Origin: Streptomyces griseoaurantiacus
GTDB lineage: Bacteria; Actinomycetota; Actinomycetes; Streptomycetales; Streptomycetaceae
DNA: 64,000 nt
NCBI GenBank assembly: GCA_014656015.1
Contig: BNBP01000013.1
Coordinates: 58,441 to 122,440, forward strand
Direction of reading: 5' to 3'
The position numbers and the translations under genes were made by a program. The notes beneath the pieces were generated by a model that saw only the letters and a program-made list of their open reading frames with translations, did not search any database and had not been told where the DNA came from. Numbering within the stretch: position 1 is the first letter of the stretch; each line of letters opens with the position of its first letter. This document shows, piece by piece, positions 37,157 through 45,976 of this stretch.

Positions 37157-38608
37157 ATGCACAAGAGACTCAGGCTCACCCTCGCGACGGCCGCCGCGGC
37201 CACGCTGACGGGTGGTCTGCTCACCCTCTCCGCCGCCACCGCGAGCGCCGCCCCCACTCCCGGGGCCACCACCGCGGACGCCGACTTCAACGGCGACGGC
37301 CTCGGCGACGTCGCCACCTCCGCCACCCGCGCCTACGTGGACGGCAAGAAGGCCGCCGGCCAGATCACCGTCCTCTACGGAGGCGGCGGGCACACCACCA
37401 TCAGCCAGAACAGCGCGGGCGTCCCCGGTGCCGCCGAGACGGAGGACTACTTCGGGTCCGACCTCGCCTACGGCGACTTCGACGGCGACGGCTACGACGA
37501 CCTCGCCACCGGCGCGGGCGGCGAGGACGTGGGCGACGACGTCGACGGCGGCACGGCCGTCATCCTGTGGGGCTCCGCCTCCGGCCTGCACGGCGGCACC
37601 ACCGTCAAGGACCCCCGCCCCACCAAGCACGACCGCTTCGGCGGCATCCTGGAGGCCGCCGACCTCAACGGCGACGGCCGCGTCGACCTCGCGCTCGGGA
37701 CGACCACCTCCGCCACCGTCGACATCTACCGCGGCGGCTTCACCCGCGGCGGCTCCACCGGCGGCCAGTACACACTCCTCCCGCCCATCCTCAGCGGCAA
37801 CGGCGACGGCCTGCGGAACCTGCACTCCGGCGACGCCAACGGCGACGGCATCGAGGACCTGATCGTCAACGGCTACGAGAACGACACCTACGACGCCTAC
37901 GACGCCAACTTCTGGTTCCCGGGCTCCTCCTCGGGCGTCCGCGCGGGCACCTCCCAGAAGCTGCCCGCCGGCTTCGTCACCGACGTCGGCGACACCGACG
38001 GCGACGGCTACGGCGACATCATCTACGGCATCGGCTGGGACGACGGCATCGCGGGCGCGCGCAAGGGCGGCGCCGTCCTGATCGGCCACGGCTCGGCCGA
38101 CGGCCCCGCCTACGGCGACCAGCAGTCCTTCAGCCAGGACACCTCGGGCGTGCCCGGCGGCGGCGAGAAGGGCGACTCCTTCGGCGCCGAGCTCGACCTC
38201 GGCGACATCAACGGCGACGGGCACCTCGACCTGGTCGTCGGCACCCCCGGCGAGGACCTGGACGGCGTCAAGGACGCCGGCGCGGTCACCATCCTGTACG
38301 GCGCGGCCGACGGCTCCGGCATCACCGGCACCGGCGCGAAGATGCTCTCCCAGGACAGCCCCGGCGTCCCCAACTCCGACGAGACGGGCGACTTCTTCGG
38401 CTCCGACGTCCACGTCGACGACCTGGACAGCGACGGACTGGGCGACGTCGTCGTGGGCGCGAGCGGCGAGAACAGCGACAACGGCGCGGTCTACCCGCTG
38501 CTTTCGGGCAGCGACGGCTCCCTGAAGGGCACCGCGGGCATCTACGTCTCCACGGTCGGCGTCTCCGGCTCCGGAACGCCGCTCCTGGGCAACAACTTCG
38601 CGGACTGA
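37157..38608 (+). CDS. Secreted FG-GAP (integrin-alpha-like) beta-propeller protein, copy 1
   Basis: 483 residues. A signal peptide (MHKRLRLTLATAAAATLTGG to about ATASAA) is followed by seven blades containing FG-GAP calcium loops: DFNGDGLGD, DFDGDGYDD, DLNGDGRVD, DANGDGIED, DTDGDGYGD, DINGDGHLD and DLDSDGLGD, each with a VxYG/G strand. Family proteins form calcium-binding seven-blade propellers outside the cell and may bind carbohydrate or protein; no catalytic residues are known. AGGAGAATCCCGC precedes the ATG. It is the first of three tandem paralogues, separated by hairpins, so each may be transcribed alone or partly read through. Confidence 0.9.
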   Translation: MHKRLRLTLATAAAATLTGGLLTLSAATASAAPTPGATTADADFNGDGLGDVATSATRAYVDGKKAAGQITVLYGGGGHTTISQNSAGVPGAAETEDYFGSDLAYGDFDGDGYDDLATGAGGEDVGDDVDGGTAVILWGSASGLHGGTTVKDPRPTKHDRFGGILEAADLNGDGRVDLALGTTTSATVDIYRGGFTRGGSTGGQYTLLPPILSGNGDGLRNLHSGDANGDGIEDLIVNGYENDTYDAYDANFWFPGSSSGVRAGTSQKLPAGFVTDVGDTDGDGYGDIIYGIGWDDGIAGARKGGAVLIGHGSADGPAYGDQQSFSQDTSGVPGGGEKGDSFGAELDLGDINGDGHLDLVVGTPGEDLDGVKDAGAVTILYGAADGSGITGTGAKMLSQDSPGVPNSDETGDFFGSDVHVDDLDSDGLGDVVVGASGENSDNGAVYPLLSGSDGSLKGTAGIYVSTVGVSGSGTPLLGNNFAD

Positions 38609-38640
38609 CACCGGCCCCGCACGTCCCACCGTCCCTCCAC

Positions 38641-38666
38641 GGGGGCGCCCCGCGCGGGGCGCCCCC
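38641..38666 (+). terminator. Palindromic terminator between FG-GAP copies 1 and 2
   Basis: A perfect GC palindrome of 26 bases (GGGGGCGCCCCGC and its complement), 33 bases past the first stop codon and just before the ribosome site of the next gene. Confidence 0.75.
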
Positions 38667-38687
38667 GCAGGCCCAGGAGAAACCCGC

Positions 38688-40163
38688 ATGCAGCAGCGTT
38701 CGAGACTCGCCCTCGCCACGGCCACCGCGGCCGTCCTGACGGGCGGTCTGCTCACCTTCACGGCCACCACCGCGACGGCGGCCGACTCCACCACGGTCGC
38801 GCAGGCCGACTTCAACGGCGACGGCATCGGCGACGTCGCCTTCTCCGCCGCCGGCGCCTACGTCTCCGGCCTCAAGAACGCCGGACAGGTCGTCGTCCTC
38901 TACGGCACCCCCACCGGCGTCGGCGCCGCGAAGCGGTCCGTGCTCAGCCAGGACAGCGCCGGCGTCCCCGGCGGCTCCGAGAAGGGCGACGCCTTCGGCT
39001 CGGAGACCGCCTACGGCGACTTCAACCACGACGGCTACGACGACCTCGCCGTCGGCACCCCGCACGAGAAGGTCTCCGGCGACACCGACGGCGGCACCGT
39101 CGCCGTGCTGTGGGGCTCGGCGAACGGCCTCACCGGCAAGGGCGTCACCGTCCCCGACCCGGCCGCCTCCTCGCACGACCTGTGGGGCAAGTACCTCGCC
39201 GCGGGCGACTTCGACGGCGACGGCCGCGACGACCTCGCCGTCGCCAACTCCTCCAGCACCGTCTACGTCTACAAGGGCGGCATCACCGCCTCCGGCGCGG
39301 CCGGCACCGCCCGCTCCACCGTCAAGCCGCCCGTCCAGTCCGGCGGCGACACCGGCCCGCTCAACCTGACCGCGGGCGACGTCAACGGCGACGGGCGGAC
39401 CGACCTCGTCGTCGACGGCTTCGAGACGGACAGCGAGTACGGCTGGAACGCCAACTACTTCCTGCCCGGCACCGCGAACGGCCCCAGCACCGCCGCCGCC
39501 GAGAAGCTGCGCCCCGGCGTCATCACCGCGATCGGCGACGTCAACGGCGACGGGTACGGCGACATCGTCAGCGGCGCCTACTGGGACCACAGGACCGCGG
39601 ACGGCACCACGATCCCCAACTCCACGGACGGCGGCCGCGCCCACCTCACCTACGGCTCCGCCACGGGCCCCGCCGGCACGGCGACCCTCACACAGGACAC
39701 CGGCAACGTCCCCGGCGGGTCCGAGAAGGGCGACTTCTTCGCCGCCGAGCTCGACCTCGGCGACATCAACGGCGACGGCTACCAGGACCTGGTCGTCGGC
39801 GCCCCCGGCGAGGACCTGGGCGGCGTCGAGGACACCGGCGCCCTCACCGTGCTCTACGGCTCGGCGAGCGGCATCGACACCACCTCGGGCGCCCAGTTCT
39901 TCGCCCAGTCCACGGCGGGCGTCCCGGGCGGCGACGAGGAGTACGACTCCCTCGGCACCGACGTCAAGCTCGACGACGTCAACGGTGACGGCCGCGCGGA
40001 CCTGATCGCCGGCTCCTGGGAGAACGCCGGCAACGGCTCGGTCCTGCTGCTCCCCTCCGACGGGACCAGGATCGTCACCACCGGCAGCCGCACGATCTCC
40101 CCGAGCGCGGCCGGCGTGGCCACCACGGGCACGCCCAACTTCGGCGCCAACTTCGCCGACTGA
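38688..40163 (+). CDS. Secreted FG-GAP beta-propeller protein, copy 2
   Basis: 491 residues, clearly paralogous to copy 1: signal peptide MQQRSRLALATATAAVLTGG, then DFNGDGIGD, DFNHDGYDD, DFDGDGRDD, DVNGDGRTD, DVNGDGYGD, DINGDGYQD and DVNGDGRAD loops, and an ending FGANFAD matching NNFAD of copy 1. The ribosome site and leader (cccaggagaaacccgcATG) are nearly identical to those of copy 1, which supports a local duplication. The secreted calcium-dependent propeller has an unknown ligand. Confidence 0.9.
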   Translation: MQQRSRLALATATAAVLTGGLLTFTATTATAADSTTVAQADFNGDGIGDVAFSAAGAYVSGLKNAGQVVVLYGTPTGVGAAKRSVLSQDSAGVPGGSEKGDAFGSETAYGDFNHDGYDDLAVGTPHEKVSGDTDGGTVAVLWGSANGLTGKGVTVPDPAASSHDLWGKYLAAGDFDGDGRDDLAVANSSSTVYVYKGGITASGAAGTARSTVKPPVQSGGDTGPLNLTAGDVNGDGRTDLVVDGFETDSEYGWNANYFLPGTANGPSTAAAEKLRPGVITAIGDVNGDGYGDIVSGAYWDHRTADGTTIPNSTDGGRAHLTYGSATGPAGTATLTQDTGNVPGGSEKGDFFAAELDLGDINGDGYQDLVVGAPGEDLGGVEDTGALTVLYGSASGIDTTSGAQFFAQSTAGVPGGDEEYDSLGTDVKLDDVNGDGRADLIAGSWENAGNGSVLLLPSDGTRIVTTGSRTISPSAAGVATTGTPNFGANFAD

Positions 40164-40221
40164 CGGACCTCTCACGGCCGGTCCTCACACCGAGCCGACC
40201 GACTGACCGGCCGGCCGGCAC

Positions 40222-40251
40222 GGGGCGGGCCTCCACCGCGAGGCCCGCCCC
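40222..40251 (+). terminator. Terminator between FG-GAP copies 2 and 3
   Basis: A perfect 12-bp stem (GGGGCGGGCCTC / GAGGCCCGCCCC) with a 6-base loop, 59 bases beyond the copy 2 stop. Confidence 0.8.
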
Positions 40252-40321
40252 GCCCCCGTACCGGGTGCGCGCCGCGCGCGCGGAACCGGCACACCACCCA
40301 CCCCTCTCACCGGGAGCCCCC

Positions 40322-41668
40322 GTGCGCCACACCCGCGCCCTCCTGCTGGCCGCCCCCCTGGTCGCCGGCCTGCTCAGCCCGCTCACCCTGACCGCCCCGG
40401 CCTCCGCCGCACCCGCCGCGCACGGCGACGACTTCGACGGCGACGGCTACCGGGACTACGCCACCCCGTCCTACGACAGCCTGGGCGGCGGCGTCCGCGT
40501 CACCTTCGGCACGGCCACCGGCCCCGGCACCCGGACCCAGTACATCGACCAGTCGAGCAGCGGCGTGCCCGGCGCCGACGAGGCCGACGACATGTTCGGC
40601 GAGGTCCGCGCCGCCGCCGACCTCGACGGCGACGGCTACGGCGACCTCGTGGTCGCCGCCCGCGGCGAGGACGTCAGCGGCCGCGAGGACCAGGGCGCCG
40701 TGACCGTCCTGTGGGGCGGCGCCAAGGGCCTCGAGGGCGGCACCACGATCCCCGGCAAGGCGCCCAAGCAGTCCTACGGCTACATGGGCGACGACCTCGC
40801 CACCGGCGACTTCGACGGCGACGGCAAGCAGGACCTGGCCCTCGTCAACGCCGGGAAGACCTACGTCTACCGCGGCCCCATCACCCGCTCCGGCACCACC
40901 GGTTCCGTCACCACGCTGGACAAGACGGGCTTCGACTCCAGCCACCTGATCGCGGGCAAGGTCGACCGGGACGCCAAGACCGACCTCGTCATCGTCGGCG
41001 CCGCCTTCTCCGGGACCAGGGAGACCGCCGACGCCTGGTTCGTCAAGGGCGGCAAGACCCTCACCCCGGGCCCCTCGCTCCAGGTCAACTCCGGCACCGA
41101 GGGCGGCGGCGACGGCGTCATCGCCGACTTCGACAAGGACGGCTACGGCGACATCGCCGTCGGCACCCCCGGCTGGTCCGGGTACAAGGGCCGCGTCACC
41201 CTCTGGTACGGCTCCTCCTCGGGCCCCTCCACCAGCGCCCGCATCACCCAGTCCACGAGCGACGTCGCGGGCACCCCCGAGCCGGACGACTCGTTCGGCG
41301 CGAGCGTGTCGGCCGGCGACGTGGACGGCGACGGCTACCAGGACCTGGCCGTCGGCGTGTACGGCGAGGCCATCGGCGACGTCGAGTACGCGGGCGGCGT
41401 GCACCTGCTGCGCGGCGGCTCCTCCGGCGTCACCGGCAAGAAGTCCCAGTGGTTCGCCCGCAACACCGCGGGCGTGCCCGGCGCCGTCGAGGGCGACGAC
41501 TCCTTCGGCGCCACCGTCCGCCTGCGCGACACCGACCGGGACGGCCACGCCGACCTGTGGGTCCACGGGATGTACGGCGGGCTGCGCCTGCCCGGCGCGA
41601 CGTCCGGCCTCACCACGACGGGCATCGCCGAGGTGGGCTCCGATCTGGTGGAGGGCCTCCTGCAGTAG
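40322..41668 (+). CDS. Secreted FG-GAP beta-propeller protein, copy 3
   Basis: 448 residues from GTG 40322 (GGGAG upstream). It has signal peptide VRHTRALLLAAPLVAGLLSP to about PASAAPA, then FG-GAP loops DFDGDGYRD, DLDGDGYGD, DFDGDGKQD, a degenerate KVDRDAKTD, DFDKDGYGD, DVDGDGYQD and DTDRDGHAD. It is more diverged from copies 1 and 2 than they are from each other. Blade four has lost a calcium-loop aspartate pattern. Extracellular; function unknown. Confidence 0.88.
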   Translation: MRHTRALLLAAPLVAGLLSPLTLTAPASAAPAAHGDDFDGDGYRDYATPSYDSLGGGVRVTFGTATGPGTRTQYIDQSSSGVPGADEADDMFGEVRAAADLDGDGYGDLVVAARGEDVSGREDQGAVTVLWGGAKGLEGGTTIPGKAPKQSYGYMGDDLATGDFDGDGKQDLALVNAGKTYVYRGPITRSGTTGSVTTLDKTGFDSSHLIAGKVDRDAKTDLVIVGAAFSGTRETADAWFVKGGKTLTPGPSLQVNSGTEGGGDGVIADFDKDGYGDIAVGTPGWSGYKGRVTLWYGSSSGPSTSARITQSTSDVAGTPEPDDSFGASVSAGDVDGDGYQDLAVGVYGEAIGDVEYAGGVHLLRGGSSGVTGKKSQWFARNTAGVPGAVEGDDSFGATVRLRDTDRDGHADLWVHGMYGGLRLPGATSGLTTTGIAEVGSDLVEGLLQ

Positions 41669-41838
41669 CGGAGGGGCAACCCGCGACCAACCTCAGTTCC
41701 CGTCCCCCGCACACCCGTTGACACCCCCGATCCCGTCCCCGGTGTCACCCCTAGGGGATGTCACAGCTCGGACGCAAAGCCGCCGCGGGGGACGGGGCCC
41801 GGGCCCGCGGCACCGGCGGACCAGGTACGTTCGAAGGC

Positions 41839-42795
41839 GTGGCTGGATTCAGGAGCGGACGCGGCGGCCAGAACAACGGCCGAGGACCTCAGGCGCGCGG
41901 GCAGCAGGCCCCGTACGGACAGCAGGCGCCGCGCGGACCGAGCGGTGGCCCGGGCTACGGCTACCCGCAGGCGGGGGCGCCGCAGTACGGCCCCGGCCCC
42001 GGGCAGCGCCCGTACGCGGGCGGCCCGCGGCCGCCCTACGGCGCCCCGCAGGGTTACGGCGCGGGCGGCGGCCCCGACCACGGCGAGCCGGAGTACTTCG
42101 GCGACGACCCGCACGGCGGCTACGCCCAGGGCCCCGGCGCGGACCCGTACGCGGCGAACAACCCCGGGCACACCCAGGCCTTCTCCCTGGACGAGGACCA
42201 CTTCACCCAGGGCGAGACCTACCACGCCGGCCAGGCGCCGGCCGCCCCGATCGGCCCCCGGCTGCACTGGAAGGACCTGCTGCGCGGCATCGTGCTCTCG
42301 CCGGGCCAGACCTTCCTGCGGATGCGCGACTACACGATGTGGGGCCCGGCCCTCGTCGTCACCTTCCTCTACGGCCTGCTCGCCGTCTTCGGCTTCGACA
42401 AGGCGCGCGAGGACGTGCTCGACGCCACGCTGTCCAGCGCCGTGCCGCTCGTCCTGACGACGGGTGTGGCGATGGTGATCAGCTCCTTCGTCCTCGGCGT
42501 GGTCACCCACACCCTGGCCCGTCAGCTCGGCGGCAACGGGGCCTGGCAGCCGACGGTCGGGCTCTCCATGCTGATCATGTCCCTCACGGACCTGCCCCGC
42601 CTGGTGGTCGCGATGTTCGCGGGCGGCGACGCCTCGTTCGTCCAGATCCTCGGCTGGGTCACCTGGGTCGCGGCCGGGGCGCTGCTGACCCTGATGGTCT
42701 CCCGCTCGCACGACCTGCCCTGGCCGAAGGCGCTGGGCGCCTCCGCGATCCAGCTCATCGCGATCCTGTCGATCGTCAAGCTCGGCACGTTCTGA
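41839..42795 (+). CDS. Yip1-domain membrane protein with a Pro/Gly/Gln-rich N-terminus
   Basis: About 318 residues from GTG 41839. The first 120 residues are disordered (PYGQQAPRGP and GPGQRPYAGGPRPPYGAPQ type). Residues about 150-318 form a Yip1/YIPF-like domain: an amphipathic entry LHWKDLLRGIVLSPGQTFLRMRD, then five hydrophobic helices (ALVVTFLYGLLAVFGF through IQLIAILSIVKLGTF). Bacterial Yip1 proteins have no defined role. An in-frame ATG at 41758 would add 27 residues. The GTG is preferred because AAGG precedes it and homologues are remembered to begin (M/V)AGFR. Confidence 0.75.
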   Translation: MAGFRSGRGGQNNGRGPQARGQQAPYGQQAPRGPSGGPGYGYPQAGAPQYGPGPGQRPYAGGPRPPYGAPQGYGAGGGPDHGEPEYFGDDPHGGYAQGPGADPYAANNPGHTQAFSLDEDHFTQGETYHAGQAPAAPIGPRLHWKDLLRGIVLSPGQTFLRMRDYTMWGPALVVTFLYGLLAVFGFDKAREDVLDATLSSAVPLVLTTGVAMVISSFVLGVVTHTLARQLGGNGAWQPTVGLSMLIMSLTDLPRLVVAMFAGGDASFVQILGWVTWVAAGALLTLMVSRSHDLPWPKALGASAIQLIAILSIVKLGTF

Positions 42796-42824
42796 ACCCC
42801 CGGGGTCCACGGGCCCCCGGCACG

Positions 42825-42860
42825 GAGAAGGGCCCCCGGGACATCCCGGGGGCCCTTCTC
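42825..42860 (+). terminator. Strong terminator after the Yip1-like gene
   Basis: A perfect 17-bp stem (GAGAAGGGCCCCCGGGA and its complement) with a 2-base loop, 30 bases after the stop. It also faces the end of the convergent small gene. Confidence 0.9.
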
Positions 42861-42916
42861 ACGTCGGCCTCGTGGGCCTCGACCGCCTCAGCGGCCTCTC
42901 GGCCTCGTCGGCCTCG

Positions 42917-43075
42917 TCACCTCTTGTCCGCCGTGACCGGTACCGCGCTGCGGAGCCGGGCACACCGTGGGCACCGGACGAGCCGGCCGGGCCCGAGCCG
43001 TTCCGCCTGCTGCATCGGGAACGAAACGGTGGTGAACACGTGCCCTTCGGCACAGCGGACGACGGTGCGCTCCAT
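42917..43075 (-). CDS. Small zinc-ribbon-like protein (52 aa)
   Basis: A 52-residue protein beginning MERTVVRCAEGHVFTTVSFP. The pattern Cys-x-x-x-His at residues 8-12 and CPRC near 35-38 is a plausible single zinc-binding ribbon. It ends VTADKR. AGGA lies 8 bases before the ATG at 43075. Small proteins of this type occur widely in Streptomyces, with no function assigned. It is convergent with the Yip1-like gene. Confidence 0.75.
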   Translation of the reverse strand: MERTVVRCAEGHVFTTVSFPMQQAERLGPGRLVRCPRCARLRSAVPVTADKR

Positions 43076-43594
43076 CAAGTCCTGCGATCCCTTCCCCAAA
43101 GGCCGCATCGGGCGCTCTCCCGCCCGAGGGCTGTTTCCTGCCTTGCCTGACACCCTGCTTCTCGGCTTCCCGCCCGAGGACACATACTTCTCGTGCGCCG
43201 ACGAAAGCCACGTTACGGCATCAAAGGAACGCCTCTCGCGGGCGGCATTCCGGCCCCGCGCGCGACGTCCGAACGGCCCCCACCGTACGCCCCGACTCCC
43301 GTCCGCACAGCCCCGTCCAGGTGGCACGGCGTGGCTCGCCGGCACCCGCCCGGACCGGCTCGCACACCGCGCAGCGGACGACGCCCGGACCCGCATCACG
43401 GCAGGTCACGGGCCGGACACACGGACATCCGCCGGGGTTCCCGCGGCAGGACCGCGGACGGGGTGCGGGACTCGGAGCGCCGGGACGCGCAGAGTAGTCT
43501 GGGGCCAGTCCGGGGCGCGAGGGGCACCGGGAACGCAGGACCAGGGAACGCAGTACCGCACACGCAGGGACGACGACAGGACGGGCGCCGCGCG
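43076..43594. other. 520-bp intergenic region with no supported gene
   Basis: It lies between the zinc-ribbon gene (minus) and the XRE regulator (plus). A frame is open on the plus strand from 43193 into the regulator, but it lacks family similarity, so the start at 43595 is used. A TAGTCT at about 43494 preceded by a GC-rich spacer may be a -10 element for the regulator. Confidence 0.5.
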
Positions 43595-44347
43595 ATGAGC
43601 TTGCCACACCACCTGTCCCCGGCCGTCCGGGAGCCGGGCGCGGAGAACCCCGCCGTCACCCGCCGCCTCCTCGACGCCTACCTCGCCTCCGCGCTGACCG
43701 GACTCGACTCCGAGCAGCGCACCCACCTGTTCGACATCTCGGACACCGTGGCCGAGGTCTGTCTGCGGCACGACGTGCGGCTCTACGAACCCCGGAAGGT
43801 CACGGACCCGGTCCACCACACCTCCGTCCCGGACGTCGAGGTCTTCCGCACGGACCGCCACCGGGTCATCCGCTCCGACTTCCTGGTCTACCTCGCCCAC
43901 CACCCGAGCACCGGAGCCGGGCAGGAACTGGTCTTCGCCCAGGAGGCCGTCGTCCCGATCCTGGTGATCGCGCACATGGACACCCGGATCAGCCGCATGG
44001 TCACCGGCATCCCTGGTCCGCTCACCCTGGTCCGGTACGGTTCCGTGGCCGAGCTCGGGAAGCGGCTGGACCAGGAGATCGGCGAACTGCGCCCGCAGTT
44101 GCTGCGCCGCCGGGAGGCCGTCGAGAGGCTCGACGAGAACCGCGTCGGCGCCCGGATGCGGGCGCTGCGGGAGCAGCGGGGGATGACCCGCCGCCAGGTC
44201 GCGGAGGCCACGAGGATCCCGGGCGCCTTCGGCGCGGAGCAGCTCAGGGAGTGGGAGCAGCACAGCGACCGCCTGAACAATCTCAGCCTGGCCCTCCTCG
44301 AGGAGATCGCCTTCGCCCTGGGAGTGAGCGTGCGGGACCTCCTCTGA
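43595..44347 (+). CDS. XRE-family regulator with an N-terminal nucleoside-deoxyribosyltransferase-like domain
   Basis: 250 residues. The C-terminal 70 form an XRE/Cro HTH (ARMRALREQRGMTRRQVAEATRIP followed by a second helix pair and LALLEEIAFALGVSVRDLL). The first 170 contain a Rossmann-like segment: DVEVFRTDRHRVIRSDFLVYLAHHPSTGAGQELVFAQEAVVPILVI. Its SDhhhhxxxxPSxGxGxExxxA pattern matches nucleoside 2-deoxyribosyltransferase-like/SLOG-type nucleotide-binding domains (the conserved Glu lies in GQEL). I infer that a nucleotide or nucleoside is sensed and controls the adjoining thymidylate-synthase/DHFR genes 127 bases downstream. Confidence 0.72.
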   Translation: MSLPHHLSPAVREPGAENPAVTRRLLDAYLASALTGLDSEQRTHLFDISDTVAEVCLRHDVRLYEPRKVTDPVHHTSVPDVEVFRTDRHRVIRSDFLVYLAHHPSTGAGQELVFAQEAVVPILVIAHMDTRISRMVTGIPGPLTLVRYGSVAELGKRLDQEIGELRPQLLRRREAVERLDENRVGARMRALREQRGMTRRQVAEATRIPGAFGAEQLREWEQHSDRLNNLSLALLEEIAFALGVSVRDLL

Positions 44348-44410
44348 CCACCGCCGCCCGCGCCTCGCGGGAGGCCGCAGGACACCGAAGGCCGGCCGAG
44401 GAAAGCCGAC

Positions 44411-44460
44411 GGGCGTCGAGGGACGCCCGGGGACGTCGACGGACGTCGAGAGACGTCGAA
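44411..44460. repeat. Five tandem 10-bp repeats before the thymidylate synthase homologue
   Basis: Five consecutive 10-base units of the form (g/a)g(a/g)cgtcga(g/c/a), three of them RGACGTCGAN with a palindromic GACGTC core. They end 14 bases before the GTG of the thymidylate synthase gene. One repeat per helical turn suits co-operative binding of a regulator on one DNA face. Confidence 0.75.
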
Positions 44461-44474
44461 GGAAGGGAACCCCC

Positions 44475-45371
44475 GTGGAATACGGCGCCTACGAGGACCG
44501 TGCGCCCGACGAGCAGTACCGCAGGATCCTGGGCGCCATCCTGGAGAGCGGCATCCCCGTGCCGACCCGGCAGGGCCCCGAGGCGCTGACCCTGATGCAG
44601 CAGACGATGAGCTTCGACCTGGCGAACGGCTTCCCCGTCATCACCGAGCGCAGCCTCGCCCGCTTCTGGCGCAAGCCCATCGGCGAACTCTGCGCGTTCA
44701 TCAACGGCGCCCGGACCCTCGACGCGCTCGCCGAGTTCGGCTGCGACTGGTGGGGCCCCTGGGCGAGCGAGGGCAAGACCTCCCGCCGCGGCCTTCCCCC
44801 CGGCGACCTGGGCCCCGGCTCCTACGGCGGGGCGTTCCACGACTTCCCCACGGCGGAGGGCCCCGGCTTCGACCAGTTCCGGCACCTCGTCGAGCAGCTC
44901 CGCGAACTCCCCGGCGACCGCACGCACTTCGTCAGCCCGTGGATCCCGCAGTACCAGGTCCGCGGCGAGGGCAAGACCCCGAAGACGACGATCTCCCCCT
45001 GCCACGGCTGGGTCCACGTCCGCGTCCTCGGCGGGAAGCTGCACCTTCACATGTTCCAGCGCTCCGGCGACGTACCCGTCGGCGTGCCGTCCAACATGAT
45101 CCAGTACGCGGCCCTGCTGCTGATGCTCGAACACCTCACGGGCATCCCGGCCGCCCGCTATTACCACACGATCTCGGACGCCCACGTCTACGCGGACCAG
45201 GTGGACCGCGTCCGGGGCATGCTCGACCGGGAGCCGCGCAGGCTGCCGACGGTCACGCTCAACGAGAGCGGACGCCGGGTGAAGGACATCCACGACTTCC
45301 GCCCCGAGCACTTCGACCTCGCGGACTACGACCCGCACCCCGCCATCGGCTCCATCCCGGTGGCGACATGA
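44475..45371 (+). CDS. thyA: Thymidylate synthase (ThyA-type) homologue, divergent
   Basis: 298 residues from GTG. It keeps the ThyA framework: the folate/phosphate region IPVPTRQGPEAL, FPVITERSLARFWRKPIGEL, the catalytic cysteine in SPCHGW (about 176), the dUMP-phosphate motif QRSGDVPVGVPSN and the closing SDAHVYADQ. Several positions differ from typical ThyA (PPCH to SPCH, LGxPFN to VGVPSN, HxYxNH to HVYADQ). It should methylate or hydroxymethylate a pyrimidine deoxynucleotide with methylene-tetrahydrofolate. Streptomyces commonly rely on ThyX, so this may be an accessory enzyme. The stop overlaps the DHFR start (ATGA), which supplies folate recycling. Confidence 0.85.
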   Translation: MEYGAYEDRAPDEQYRRILGAILESGIPVPTRQGPEALTLMQQTMSFDLANGFPVITERSLARFWRKPIGELCAFINGARTLDALAEFGCDWWGPWASEGKTSRRGLPPGDLGPGSYGGAFHDFPTAEGPGFDQFRHLVEQLRELPGDRTHFVSPWIPQYQVRGEGKTPKTTISPCHGWVHVRVLGGKLHLHMFQRSGDVPVGVPSNMIQYAALLLMLEHLTGIPAARYYHTISDAHVYADQVDRVRGMLDREPRRLPTVTLNESGRRVKDIHDFRPEHFDLADYDPHPAIGSIPVAT

Positions 45372-45976
45372 TCACCTCGCTGATCGTCGCCGCCGCGGAG
45401 AACGACGTCATCGGCGTCGACGGGGACCTGCCCTGGCACATCCCCGGGGACCTGCGGCACTTCAAGCGGCTCACGCAGGGCCACGCGGTGGTGCTGGGCC
45501 GGCTGACCCACGAGTCCATCCTGGCCCGCCTCGGCCGGCCCCTCCCGCGCCGCACGAACGTGGTGGTGAGCCGGTCCCCGCACCCGGAGAACGCGGAGAC
45601 GGCCGGGGGCGCGGGTACGACGGCTGGGACCGCCGGTGCGACGGGTACGCCTGAGACGGCGGCCGGGAGCGCGGCGCACGCCGGGGGCGTGCGCTGGGAG
45701 CGTTCGGTGGCCTCGGCACTGGCCACCGCCGAGGCCCTGGAGCGGGCCGCCGGCACCGACGAGGTCTGCGTGATCGGCGGCGCCTCCGTCTACCGGCAGG
45801 CGCTGCCGTTCGTCGACCGCGTCCACCTCACCCGCGTCCACCTGCGGGTCGAGGGCGACACCCGGATGCCCGAGGGATGGCTGGAGGGCTTAGAGGAGGT
45901 CTCGCGCCTCGACGTGCCGGCCGAGGGCCCGGTCCCGGCCCACTCCTTCCTGTGCCTCGAAAGGCCGCCGCGGTGA
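45368..45976 (+). CDS. folA: Dihydrofolate reductase
   Basis: 202 residues. DHFR landmarks are MITSLIVAAAENDVIGVDGDLPWHIPGDLRHFK (Asp or Glu role in substrate binding shifted; WHIPxDLxxFK conserved), VVLGRLTHESIL, NVVVSRSP, VCVIGGASVYRQALP and the terminal beta hairpin. The NADPH glycine motif IGGASVY is intact. About 35 residues of Ala/Gly/Thr repeats (around 78-112) enlarge the loop between strands, so it is longer than the usual 160-170. It reduces dihydrofolate made by the upstream thymidylate synthase, and overlaps that gene by 4 bases and the HIT gene by 4. Confidence 0.93.
   Translation: MITSLIVAAAENDVIGVDGDLPWHIPGDLRHFKRLTQGHAVVLGRLTHESILARLGRPLPRRTNVVVSRSPHPENAETAGGAGTTAGTAGATGTPETAAGSAAHAGGVRWERSVASALATAEALERAAGTDEVCVIGGASVYRQALPFVDRVHLTRVHLRVEGDTRMPEGWLEGLEEVSRLDVPAEGPVPAHSFLCLERPPR

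Noticed and set aside
44411..44460. CRISPR array
   Set aside because: The repeats are 10 bases with no spacers and no cas genes; they are better read as a regulatory array.
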